Assembly (NCBI GenBank): GCA_958346165.1
Contig: CATVQO010000016.1
Coordinates: forward strand, 1 to 16,748
Origin: an uncultured Collinsella sp.
GTDB taxonomy: Bacteria; Actinomycetota; Coriobacteriia; Coriobacteriales; Coriobacteriaceae
DNA: 16,748 bases
Direction of reading: 5' to 3'
The translations under genes were made by a program, and so were the position numbers. Position 1 is the stretch's first letter. Each line of letters begins with the position of its first letter. This document shows, in pieces, positions 6,877 through 13,665 of this stretch. The notes under the pieces were generated by a model that ran no database searches, was not told the origin of the DNA, and saw only the letters and a program-made list of their open reading frames with translations.

Positions 6877-8952
6877 ATGAGATTCTCGATTATTAGCGAG
6901 ATCCCCGGCAGGACCCGTCTTCAATTGGCGGGTCCTGTGCCAGAGAGCGATCTCGATGCGCTTCTTAAGCTCAGCGGCGATATCGACGGCGTGCACAAGG
7001 TGCGCGTTTATGGCCGTATTGGCCAGATGGCGCTGGAGTACGACGAGCCGCGCCGCGCGAGCGTGCTCGACGCCCTGGGCGCACTCGATGCTCAAGCTAT
7101 CGCCGATGCCAAGTCGGGTTACGTGATGCAGCTTGAGCCACGCAAGCACAAACTCGTTATGGACCTGGCGACACTCGTCGGTGCCCATTACGCACGTCGC
7201 TGGTTCTTGCCGACGCCGCTGCGTGCCATCTTTGTCGTGGCCGGTTACATGACCTTTTTGCGTGCTGCCCTTCATGAGCTGGCGCAGCCGCGTCTGACCG
7301 TTCCTGTGCTCGACGCTTCGGCCATCGGCATTTCGTTTGTCAAACGCGACGTCGACACCGCGGGCCAGACGATGTTCCTGCTCAACGTGGGCGAGCTGCT
7401 CGAGGACTACACGCGCGCCATGAGCGAAAACGAGCTCATCAACTCGCTGCTCGACGTGCCCGATAAGGCACAAAAAGTGGTCGGTGACACCGAGGTAAGC
7501 GTTGCCGCCACCGAGCTTGAGCCCGGCGATCTGGTCGCCGTGCGCACCGGCATGTCCATCTGCATTGACGGCGTGGTCGAGCAGGGGAGCGCCATGGTCA
7601 ACCAGGCGACCCTGACCGGCGAGCCGCTGGCCGTTGAGCGCAGCGCGGGCGACGACGTGTTCGCCGGAACCGTCGTGGAAGACGGCAGCATCTTGGTGCG
7701 CGTGCGCGCCAACACGGCGCAGACCAAGCTGCGCTCGATCGTCTCGCTCGTGCAGACGGCCGACTCGCTCAAGTCCGAGGGTCAGTCGCATATGGAGGAC
7801 CTTGCCAACAAGATCGTCCCGTGGAATTTCCTGCTTGCGGGTTTGGTTGCGCTTACCACCCGCAGCCTCATCAAGACCTCGGCGGCGTTGATGGTCGATT
7901 ACTCGTGCGCACTCAAGCTCACGGGCTCCGTCGCCGTTATGACTGCTATGAGCGACGCCGCCAAGATGGGCGTCATGGTCAAGGGCGCTAAGTATTTTGA
8001 GTCGTTTGCCAAGGCCGACACCATTGTGTTTGATAAGACCGGCACGCTCACCGAGGCGCAGCCGCGTCTTGCCTGCGTGCTGACCACCGATGGCTGGAGC
8101 GAGGACGAGATTCTGCGCCTTTCTGCCTGTCTGGAGGAGCATTTCCCGCATCCGGTGGCACGCGCCGTGGTCAATGCCGCCCGCGAGCGCGGGCTCGAGC
8201 ACCGCGAGCGCCATGCTGCCGTTGAGTACATTGTGGCGCACGGCATCGCTTCGTCCATCGAGGGGCGTCGCGCCATCATCGGCTCCGCTCACTTTGTGTT
8301 CGATGACGAGGGCGCACAGCTCGAATCCGACATTAAGGAGCAAATCGAGCTCCAGATGCAGGGCCTGTCGCCGTTGTATCTGGCGGTCGACGGCACGGTT
8401 GTGGGCGTGCTCGGTATCGAGGACCCGCTTAAGCCCGGAGTGCGCGAGGCCATCGCCGATCTGCATGCGCTGGGTGTCAAGCATGTCGTTATGCTCACGG
8501 GCGATTCCGAGCGCACGGCCGAGCGTATTGCTCGCGCGGCTGGTGTCGATGAGTTTAAGGCCGAGCTGCTGCCCGAGGACAAGTACGCCTATGTGGAGCG
8601 GATTAAGCGCGAGGGGCGCCACGTTGCCATGGTGGGCGACGGCGTCAACGATTCGCCGGCGCTCGGTTTGGCCGACGTGGGCCTGGCCATGGGTGGCGGA
8701 AGCGACATCGCCAAGGAGGTCGCCGACATCATCCTGACCGATACGGATCTGGCCGCAATCGTGCGTCTGCGCCGTATGAGTCAGGGGCTTATCGACCGTC
8801 TGACGAGTTCATATTCCAAGGTGATGCTCACCAACTCGGCGCTGTTGGCATTGGGTATTACCGGCATGATTACTCCGCAGACGTCGTCACTGCTGCACAA
8901 CGGCTCGACGATCGCCTACAGCCTGAGCAACGCAAAGGCATATCTGCGCTAG
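6877..8952 (+). CDS. Heavy-metal P-type ATPase with atypical SCAL ion-binding motif
   Basis: A 691-residue P1B-like ATPase. The N-terminal stretch (about 1-80, with EIPGRTRLQL) looks like a degenerate metal-binding domain without the usual CxxC. Membrane segments are likely near 113-155, 312-340 and 650-690. The actuator domain has LTGEP (246-250); phosphorylation occurs at D386 in DKTGT; the P1B-typical HP dipeptide is H425-P426 (EHFPHPVA); the hinge is GDGVND (587-592). In the helix before the phosphorylation site the expected CPx motif is replaced by YSCAL (342-346), so C344 remains but the proline is missing. This argues for an uncommon subgroup whose metal cannot be named from sequence. 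The ribosome site is weak (cagg), which suggests translation coupled to the preceding small gene. A strong inverted repeat with T-run follows. Confidence 0.9.
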   Translation: MRFSIISEIPGRTRLQLAGPVPESDLDALLKLSGDIDGVHKVRVYGRIGQMALEYDEPRRASVLDALGALDAQAIADAKSGYVMQLEPRKHKLVMDLATLVGAHYARRWFLPTPLRAIFVVAGYMTFLRAALHELAQPRLTVPVLDASAIGISFVKRDVDTAGQTMFLLNVGELLEDYTRAMSENELINSLLDVPDKAQKVVGDTEVSVAATELEPGDLVAVRTGMSICIDGVVEQGSAMVNQATLTGEPLAVERSAGDDVFAGTVVEDGSILVRVRANTAQTKLRSIVSLVQTADSLKSEGQSHMEDLANKIVPWNFLLAGLVALTTRSLIKTSAALMVDYSCALKLTGSVAVMTAMSDAAKMGVMVKGAKYFESFAKADTIVFDKTGTLTEAQPRLACVLTTDGWSEDEILRLSACLEEHFPHPVARAVVNAARERGLEHRERHAAVEYIVAHGIASSIEGRRAIIGSAHFVFDDEGAQLESDIKEQIELQMQGLSPLYLAVDGTVVGVLGIEDPLKPGVREAIADLHALGVKHVVMLTGDSERTAERIARAAGVDEFKAELLPEDKYAYVERIKREGRHVAMVGDGVNDSPALGLADVGLAMGGGSDIAKEVADIILTDTDLAAIVRLRRMSQGLIDRLTSSYSKVMLTNSALLALGITGMITPQTSSLLHNGSTIAYSLSNAKAYLR

Positions 8953-8971
8953 CGCTTTTACTTAAGTTTTT

Positions 8972-9017
8972 GGCCTGCATTTGGGCGGTGTTGCAGCCGC
9001 CAGAATGCAGGCCTTTT
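8972..9017 (+). terminator. Rho-independent terminator after the P-type ATPase
   Basis: Arms ggcctgcatt (8972-8981) and aatgcaggcc (9004-9013) pair perfectly, an inner ggcgg/ccgcc extends the stem, and tttt follows. Ttttt before the left arm (8967-8971) would read as an A-run, so activity is mainly on the plus strand. Confidence 0.75.
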
Positions 9018-9021
9018 GCGT

Positions 9022-9069
9022 TTGACCATGTGCTAGCAGAAATATATAGTTGTGCTAGCTTAGATAGCA
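9022..9069 (+). promoter_or_regulatory. Promoter with repeated operator of the toxin-antitoxin operon
   Basis: TTGACC (9022-9027), a 17-bp spacer and TATAGT (9045-9050) form a near-consensus promoter. The 9-mer tgtgctagc occurs twice, at 9029-9037 in the spacer and at 9051-9059 just after the -10, 22 bp apart; the first includes the perfect palindrome tgctagca, and a half-site tagca ends at 9069. This is what is expected for autorepression by a ribbon-helix-helix antitoxin. Confidence 0.7.
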
Positions 9070-9090
9070 AAAGTCGAAGGTGAGGTTGAG

Positions 9091-9444
9091 ATGGGTGCTG
9101 TTAGCGGCATGGCGCAGGTGAACGTTCGCGTGGATCGCCAGGTCAAGAACCGTGCCGAGGAGGCGCTGCGGCTTTCGGGCGGGTCGCTGCCCGAGCTCAT
9201 CAAAAAGGTGGTGGCCAAGGTCGCGCAGGGTGGCGGGCAGTGCGAGGAAGTGCTTGCGGCCGTCGACAACCGGCAGCAGGCCGTCGCGCCCGATACTCCG
9301 TTCGCCGCATCATGGGCGGCGGCGGATCAGCTTTATGCAGATTTGGGCATCGCTACGTCGCCCGTATCCGACGATCGCGATTGGGACACAATCTATTCCG
9401 AAGCCATGGACGAGCGCTATCGCCAAAAGGGGATGATCCTGTGA
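9091..9444 (+). CDS. RelB/DinJ-like antitoxin of a type II toxin-antitoxin system
   Basis: A 117-residue protein. Residues 7-50 (MAQVNVRVDRQVKNRAEEAL and following) have the pattern of a RelB/DinJ ribbon-helix-helix: a beta strand for DNA contact, then two helices with the turn SGGSLPELIKK. The C-terminal part, ending DWDTIYSEAMDERYRQKGMIL in outline, is expected to wrap the toxin. The ATG at 9091 has aggtgagg just upstream; the internal ATG at 9109 has no ribosome site. The stop overlaps the next start (GTGA), so the antitoxin is translated first and coupled to the PIN toxin. Its own promoter carries two tgtgctagc boxes, its likely binding sites. Pairing of a RelB/DinJ-type antitoxin with a PIN toxin is less often described than RelB-RelE, but the overlap makes the pairing firm. 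Confidence 0.8.
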   Translation: MGAVSGMAQVNVRVDRQVKNRAEEALRLSGGSLPELIKKVVAKVAQGGGQCEEVLAAVDNRQQAVAPDTPFAASWAAADQLYADLGIATSPVSDDRDWDTIYSEAMDERYRQKGMIL

Positions 9445-9956
9445 GCGGGGCTCTCCTCAAAATAATGGTGGATGCCAACGTATGGGTTGATTCGTTTTGC
9501 GCCGACCATGCCGAGTCGCTTGCCGCACGTGCGTTTATTGGGCAGGCGACGGAGGCGGGGGCATTGCTGTTCTTTCCGGTGCATATCGCCAAGGACGTGC
9601 TGTACGTTGTCCAACACGAGCTGAAGCGTAGCGTTCTTGCCAGTGGGGGAGCGCTCGACGAGGCATCTGCCCGCGCAATTGGCGATGCGGCGTTGGCGTT
9701 TGTTCGGAACATGACCGAAAACGCCACGGCCGTGGGCGCTGATGCATCCGATCTGTGGCTAGCCGACAAATATCTGACGCTCCATCGCGATTACGAGGAC
9801 AACTTGGTGCTCGCCGCGTGCAAGCGCGCACAGGTCGATTACTTGGTGACCAACGATCCCAAGCTGCTCGAACATGCCGATCTTGCAGCAAAGACCCCGC
9901 GCCAAATGATGCCGATTCTTGCTTTAGCCGAACACGGCGGCGCGGCTATCGGTTGA
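9441..9956 (+). CDS. PIN-domain toxin (VapC-like ribonuclease)
   Basis: The chosen start is GTG 9441, overlapping the antitoxin stop by four bases, with aagggga seven bases upstream, giving 171 residues; an ATG at 9465 is a less likely start. The PIN acidic residues are visible: D11 in MVDANVWVD near the N-terminus, E60 or D52 in the middle, D120 in DYEDNLVLAACKRA, and D139 in VTNDPKLLEH. This resembles the PIN_3 type. Such proteins use bound Mg or Mn to cut RNA, often tRNA; the target here is unknown. Co-translation with the antitoxin and the shared promoter define a type II module. Convergent with the next gene, with a long inverted repeat between them. Confidence 0.8.
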   Translation: MSGALLKIMVDANVWVDSFCADHAESLAARAFIGQATEAGALLFFPVHIAKDVLYVVQHELKRSVLASGGALDEASARAIGDAALAFVRNMTENATAVGADASDLWLADKYLTLHRDYEDNLVLAACKRAQVDYLVTNDPKLLEHADLAAKTPRQMMPILALAEHGGAAIG

Positions 9957-9968
9957 CGCGAACTGTTT

Positions 9969-10005
9969 GCGGGCCTCTTGGACGACGATGCGCCAAGGGA
10001 CCCGC
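9969..10005. terminator. Inverted repeat between convergent genes, candidate bidirectional terminator
   Basis: Arms at 9969-9981 (gcgggcctcttgg) and 9993-10005 (ccaagggacccgc) pair over 13 positions with one mismatch and one G-T pair, with an 11-base loop. It lies 13 bases after the toxin stop and 10 bases after the opposing gene's stop. T-runs are poor on both sides, so strength is uncertain. Confidence 0.5.
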
Positions 10006-10014
10006 GTCTGCTAT

Positions 10015-10449
10015 TTACAAAAGCTCGGCCTTAATGGCGGGACTTTCTGCGAGCTGCTCGGCTGCCTTTTCGTCGGAACCGTTTAGTGCTGCCAGGCTGC
10101 GGTAGACCCACTCGTTGACCTGGGTGTTCTTGACGCCTGCGGTCTGCATAAGGGCGCCTGCCTCGCGGATTGCTGCGAGCAGATCGGCTTTGGGACCCGC
10201 GAGCTCGACCTCGATGCCGTGGTAGGCGGTCACGCCGCGGTTCTCACTCACGTGGTCGATAAAGCCCTCGACGGTCTCAAGCTGCTGGGCGAGAGCTGCA
10301 TCATCGTCAGCGTCCAGCGCGACGAGTGCGTTCGATACCGTGAGAGCGGGATGTCCGCAGGGGACAAAGCCTTCGATGACATCCATAGCTTCGGTAATGG
10401 TTGAGCCCAGACCTGCGAGGGCATTGACGAGTTGCTGCTTGGTATCCAT
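10015..10449 (-). CDS. Hypothetical protein, 144 residues
   Basis: I do not recognise this protein. The start ATG (10447-10449) is preceded by aaagga at a normal distance; the frame stays open upstream but without a comparable site. It is acidic and alanine/leucine-rich, predicted mostly helical, soluble, without signal peptide or membrane segment. Visible stretches are an N-terminal MDTKQQLVNALAGLGSTI, a single cysteine in GFVPCGHPA (about residues 34-42), and an acidic DADDDAALAQQLETVEGF. It is a single gene facing the toxin-antitoxin operon and divergent from ssrA, with about 235 bases to the tmRNA start. Ordinary codon use and a good ribosome site support it as real and vertically inherited. 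Confidence 0.65.
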   Translation of the reverse strand: MDTKQQLVNALAGLGSTITEAMDVIEGFVPCGHPALTVSNALVALDADDDAALAQQLETVEGFIDHVSENRGVTAYHGIEVELAGPKADLLAAIREAGALMQTAGVKNTQVNEWVYRSLAALNGSDEKAAEQLAESPAIKAELL

Positions 10450-10580
10450 AACGGTCCTTTCGACGGGCAATTTTGCTTGGCGAAAATATACGTGACGCGA
10501 TCGGTAGCAAAAATGCGAAGTGCGGCGCACATTGGGGTCTTCACAGCTCGTGCATAGAACAACTGTCCGCTTTCAGAACG

Positions 10581-10589
10581 TGGTAAGAT
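10581..10589 (+). promoter_or_regulatory. Possible extended -10 promoter of ssrA
   Basis: TGGTAAGAT gives an extended -10 (TG-N-TAAGAT), about 95 bases before the mature tmRNA. No good -35 hexamer is seen. The 5' leader between contains small hairpins (cggggc/gccccg at 10603-10616 and ttggg/cccaa around 10643-10660) that would be removed by RNase P processing. Confidence 0.4.
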
Positions 10590-10684
10590 AACTCATCACA
10601 AGCGGGGCTCGCCCCGTATGTTCCTTGAAAAGTCGACGGGTGTTGGGTGCTCGTGCCCAATGCCATCCAGACTTCCCGACATTC

Positions 10685-11048
10685 GGGGGCGACTGGTTTC
10701 GACACGATAGCTCTGAGAGAGGAAGCAAGCCGAGGTCTCCTCGCCTCGTTAAACAGGGGTACCGTCAAATTGAATTGACAACAACTCTTCTTTTGAGCCT
10801 ATGGCTCTCGCTGCTTAGTTTATAGCGGCGCGTCAACCCGGTGATTTCCCCGACACCGGCGCGACGTCATTTTAGGGGAATGCTCCCGCGCACGTAATCG
10901 GTATGGCGCGGGCTAAGACCGAACCGGTTGGGATGCCGCGAGCGTGTCGCTGCGCGCAAAGCGTCCGAGACTAAACCAGCGACTGAGCTTGGAGATGCCA
11001 ATCAGGGGGCTTTCGTGGACCGGAGTTCGATTCTCCGCGCCTCCACCA
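10685..11048 (+). ncRNA. ssrA: Transfer-messenger RNA (tmRNA)
   Basis: The 5' end ggggg-cgactggtttcgac and the 3' end ctccgcgcctccacca are the hallmark tmRNA ends. The acceptor stem GGGGGCG (10685-10691) pairs with CGCCTCC before the encoded CCA (11046-11048), with one G-T pair. The T-arm is cggag-ttcgatt-ctccg (11021-11037). The tag reading frame ends in ALAA at TAG 10816-10818; reading back gives a 13-residue tag DNNSSFEPMALAA with a GAC resume codon at 10777, since a TGA lies two codons before it. Later pseudoknots are plausible in the GC-rich 3' half. The RNA rescues stalled ribosomes together with SmpB and marks the product for proteolysis. The 364-nt length is usual. Confidence 0.95.
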
Positions 11049-11056
11049 TAAGTAAC

Positions 11057-11094
11057 AGGCAGGTAGAGAAGTGTCTCTACCTGCCTTTTTATTT
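11057..11094 (+). terminator. Rho-independent terminator of ssrA
   Basis: Perfect 13-bp stem: aggcaggtagaga (11057-11069), loop agtg, tctctacctgcct (11074-11086), then tttttattt. It starts nine bases after the CCA end. Confidence 0.92.
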
Positions 11095-11103
11095 CTAGTC
11101 CGC

Positions 11104-11140
11104 ACCGCGGAGAATCGAACTCTATGCAGGGCGCGAGCGT
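11104..11140. repeat. 37-bp repeat, copy 1, containing an inverted tmRNA T-arm sequence
   Basis: Identical at 34 of 37 positions to 11314-11350, exactly 210 bp downstream. Bases 11106-11122 (cgcggagaatcgaactc) are the exact reverse complement of 11023-11039 in the tmRNA T-arm. This looks like a leftover recombination site or duplicated 3' end of ssrA, but in inverted orientation. Confidence 0.7.
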
Positions 11141-11144
11141 TAAG

Positions 11145-11237
11145 CAAACGCGAAGCGTTTGTAGCGAGCGGGCGAGGGCGCCGGCAGGCGGCCGAAGCCG
11201 GTGCGGATTTGCGAAGCAAATACGCGGATTCTCCGCG
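11145..11237. repeat. Chain of tight hairpins with GAA or TTC loops
   Basis: Four small inverted repeats follow each other: caaacgc-gaa-gcgtttg (11145-11161), cggc-cgaa-gccg (11189-11200), atttgc-gaa-gcaaat (11207-11221), and cgcgga-ttc-tccgcg (11223-11237). The last contains gattctccgcg, also present in the tmRNA (11029-11039), in direct orientation. Confidence 0.6.
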
Positions 11238-11313
11238 CAAAGTCGCGACCAGATATAGATGCGATGCCGATTAAGCTCCGGCTGCCCATGCCCCGCACCA
11301 ACGCAAGCCCCAA

Positions 11314-11350
11314 ACCGCGGAGAATCGAACTCTGAGCAGGGCGCGGGCGT
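11314..11350. repeat. 37-bp repeat, copy 2, containing an inverted tmRNA T-arm sequence
   Basis: Second copy of the 37-bp unit; three differences from copy 1. The exact inverted 17-base tmRNA match is at 11316-11332. It is followed 27 bases later by the 62-bp tandem array. Confidence 0.7.
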
Positions 11351-11377
11351 AAAGAAAACGCCTTGGCAACGCAGACC

Positions 11378-11594
11378 GGGACACGCTTTCCCGATGGCAG
11401 CCCAGGCGGAAAGCACGTCCCGGAATCCGCGCTCAGACTGGGACGTAGTTTCCGGATGGCGCCTCAAGCGGAAACCGCATCCCGGAATCTAAGCTCGGAA
11501 TGGGATTCATTTTCCTGATGGTGGGCTCAGCGGAAAATGAGACCCGGAATTTGCTCTGAGAACGGGACACACTTTCCGCTTCACTTGCCGCCTC
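11378..11594. repeat. Tandem array of 62-bp hairpin units (three full, one partial)
   Basis: Units start at 11378, 11440, 11502 and 11564, each exactly 62 bp except the truncated last. Each full unit has a 14-base left arm (gggac...tttcc), a 16-base loop containing gatgg, a 14-base right arm (ggaaa...ccc) and an 18-base linker beginning ggaat. Units 1 and 2 agree at 45 of 62 positions. The arms covary: the ninth left-arm base pairs as C-G, G-C and T-A in units 1, 2 and 3. Unit 4 keeps the left arm (11564-11577) and then diverges. Since 62 is not a multiple of three, it is not a protein repeat. Confidence 0.85.
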
Positions 11595-11664
11595 AAAAAA
11601 CCTGCGCGCTCGCCATTCCAAAACTGGGTAGAAGAAGGCCAAAACGCAATCGCAGGAGGTTAAT

Positions 11665-12543
11665 ATGACTGCAGAAGATAAGGCAAAGAACGCCGGCAAG
11701 GTCGCGCTCGTCCTGGAGGGTGGCAGTTTTCGCGGGCAGTTTACCGCGGGCGTGCTCGACGTTCTCATGGAGGCCGGCGTCGAGATCCCGGCGGTATATG
11801 GCGTATCGGCTGGCGCCCTCAACGGTGTGAACTACAAGTCGCACCAGATCGGCCGTGCCAACCGCATCAACCTGGCTTTCTGCAGCGACAGCCGCTTCAT
11901 GGGCGCCGCATCGTTTGCGTCCACGGGCTCCATTGTGGGTTACGACTTTATCTTCAACGATGTCCAGGACCGCCTGGATCCCTTTGACAACGAGACGTTC
12001 GACGCCAGTCCCATCGAGATGTACGCCGTCGCGACGGACATGCTCTTTGGAACCGCCACGTACCTCCCGGTTAAAAGCGCCGTGCTCGACCTCGACGCCG
12101 TGCGTGCCTCGACCTCGCTGCCGCTGGTGACGCCGCCAGTCGAGATTGACGGGCACAAATACGTCGACGGCGGCGTAGCCGATTCGATCCCCATCGAGCA
12201 CGTGCTGGAGGAGGCGGGCTTCGACCGTGCGGTCGTCATCGTCACGCAGGACCGCTCGTACGAGAAAAAGCCCTACGAGTTTATGCCTGCCGCGCGCGCC
12301 CGCTATGCCGACTACCCCTATCTGCTCGAGGGAATCGAGACGCGTCACGACCGTTACAACATCCAGCGCATGCACCTGTGGAAGTATGAGCGCGAGGGCC
12401 GTGCGTTGGTCGTTGCTCCGCAAAAGCCGGTCGAGGTCGGTCATGTCGAGCACGATCCGGCAAAGCTCCTCGACCTGTATATTCAGGGCCGCCAGGAGGC
12501 AAAGCGCTTGCTGGGAGATATCGAGGCATTTGTCGAGCGCTAG
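11665..12543 (+). CDS. Patatin-like phospholipase (YjjU-like)
   Basis: A 292-residue patatin-family serine hydrolase. The nucleophile elbow GVSAG is at 46-50 (Ser48), and the second catalytic residue is Asp168 in VDGGVAD (167-173). The oxyanion-hole loop reads EGGSFRG (18-24) where the family usually has GGGxRG, so one glycine is serine. The catalytic order and length fit bacterial patatins of the YjjU type, which hydrolyse acyl groups of lipids; the substrate is unknown. No signal peptide, so cytoplasmic, perhaps acting at the membrane surface. The ATG at 11665 has aggaggt four bases upstream. It is probably a single-gene unit after the repeat region; the downstream ribosomal operon has its own promoter. 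No terminator is evident after the stop, only a 10-base palindrome tgtcgcgaca (12544-12553). Confidence 0.9.
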   Translation: MTAEDKAKNAGKVALVLEGGSFRGQFTAGVLDVLMEAGVEIPAVYGVSAGALNGVNYKSHQIGRANRINLAFCSDSRFMGAASFASTGSIVGYDFIFNDVQDRLDPFDNETFDASPIEMYAVATDMLFGTATYLPVKSAVLDLDAVRASTSLPLVTPPVEIDGHKYVDGGVADSIPIEHVLEEAGFDRAVVIVTQDRSYEKKPYEFMPAARARYADYPYLLEGIETRHDRYNIQRMHLWKYEREGRALVVAPQKPVEVGHVEHDPAKLLDLYIQGRQEAKRLLGDIEAFVER

Positions 12544-12606
12544 TGTCGCGACATCATGACCCATGGATGACATGTGCAGAAACTCTGGTCGGAGCCAAAA
12601 TACCTG

Positions 12607-12634
12607 TTGACTCGTACGGCGAGCGGGGTAATAT
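12607..12634 (+). promoter_or_regulatory. Promoter of the rplM-rpsI operon
   Basis: TTGACT (12607-12612), a 16-bp spacer and TAATAT (12629-12634). It lies 67 bases before the rplM start codon. Confidence 0.7.
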
Positions 12635-12640
12635 GGACGG

Positions 12641-12672
12641 GTTACTTGCAGAGCCCCGTGAATCTCTGTAAC
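12641..12672 (+). promoter_or_regulatory. Leader hairpin before rplM
   Basis: Bases gtta (12641-12644) pair with taac (12669-12672), and cagag (12649-12653) with ctctg (12664-12668), leaving a four-base bulge and a ten-base loop. It begins about where transcription should start. L13 operons in other bacteria are often controlled by leader RNA, so an L13-binding element is possible but unproven. Confidence 0.4.
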
Positions 12673-12700
12673 AACACGTACTGTACATGGAGGAGTCTAA

Positions 12701-13144
12701 GTGATTTCGAAATCGACTCACTACGCCAAGCAGGGCGAGGTCCAGCGCAACTGGGTTCTCGTCGACGCCGATGGTGCTGTCCTGGGCCGTCTTGCCACCC
12801 AGATCGCAATGATCCTGCGCGGTAAGAACAAGCCCCAGTTCACGCCCAACAGCGACTGCGGCGACTTCGTTGTCGTCATCAACGCCGATAAGGTCCAGCT
12901 TACCGGTAACAAGGCCGACACGAAGACCTATTATCGCCACAGCGGCTACAACGGCGGCCTCAAGGCTGAGAGCTTCCGCCAGGCTATGGAGAAGCACCCG
13001 GAGAAGGTCATCGAGCGCGCCGTTCGCGGTATGCTGCCCAAGACCACCCTCGGTCGTGCCCAGATGACCAAGCTTAAGGTCTACGCTGGTGCCGAGCATC
13101 CGCATGCTGCCCAGAACCCCACGAAGATTGAGCTGGAGGCTTAA
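12701..13144 (+). CDS. rplM: 50S ribosomal protein L13
   Basis: A 147-residue protein with clear L13 sequence: [55 protein letters not shown] and [14 protein letters not shown]. The start is GTG 12701 with the strong site ggagga (12689-12694). L13 is an early-assembling large-subunit protein binding 23S rRNA. It is first gene of the conserved rplM-rpsI operon; rpsI follows after two bases. Slightly longer than the usual 142-145 residues. Confidence 0.98.
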   Translation: MISKSTHYAKQGEVQRNWVLVDADGAVLGRLATQIAMILRGKNKPQFTPNSDCGDFVVVINADKVQLTGNKADTKTYYRHSGYNGGLKAESFRQAMEKHPEKVIERAVRGMLPKTTLGRAQMTKLKVYAGAEHPHAAQNPTKIELEA

Positions 13145-13146
13145 AG

Positions 13147-13542
<396 letters not shown>

Positions 13543-13572
13543 GGTTTTATCTCCTTTCGAGATACAATGTAC

Positions 13573-13616
13573 AAGCGGGGCCTGCCGATTCCTCGGCGGG
13601 TCCCGCTTTTCTTTTT
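13573..13616 (+). terminator. Rho-independent terminator of rplM-rpsI
   Basis: A 16-bp stem (13573-13588 with 13593-13608, two G-T pairs), loop ttcc, then ttttcttttt to 13616. Confidence 0.92.
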
Positions 13617-13665
13617 CGACTAGGGTGGGCGGTTGCATATCGCCTGCTAGGGAAGGAGCAATCCT

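Larger units (their letters stand above)
11095..11640. other. Gene-free region of structured repeats between ssrA and the patatin gene
   Basis: About 545 bases without a supported protein gene. Contents in order: a 37-bp repeat carrying an inverted tmRNA T-arm copy, a chain of small-loop hairpins (11145-11237), an unremarkable stretch (11240-11312), the second 37-bp repeat, then the 62-bp tandem hairpin array. Open frames here shift relative to the repeats and are not believable as proteins. Confidence 0.7.

Noticed and set aside
6520..8622. 700-codon open frame on the minus strand
   Set aside because: Antisense to the P-type ATPase and its small partner, both with clear family motifs; its composition (many His, Arg, Leu) is typical of the shadow of a GC-rich gene.
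11104..11122. tRNA gene on the minus strand
   Set aside because: Only the T-loop core is present; the T-stem is partly unpaired and there is no acceptor stem, D-arm or anticodon arm around it.
10913..11467. Minus-strand frame of 184 codons over the 3' end of ssrA and the repeats
   Set aside because: It runs through the tmRNA, terminator and repeats; the GESNSG/ENRTPV-like peptides are the usual false translation of T-arm sequence.
11378..11594. CRISPR array
   Set aside because: Repeats and spacers are not separable, units diverge over the whole 62 bp, and there are no cas genes.
11378..11594. Integron attC array
   Set aside because: No cassettes between units, no integron integrase, and no recognisable attC core sites.
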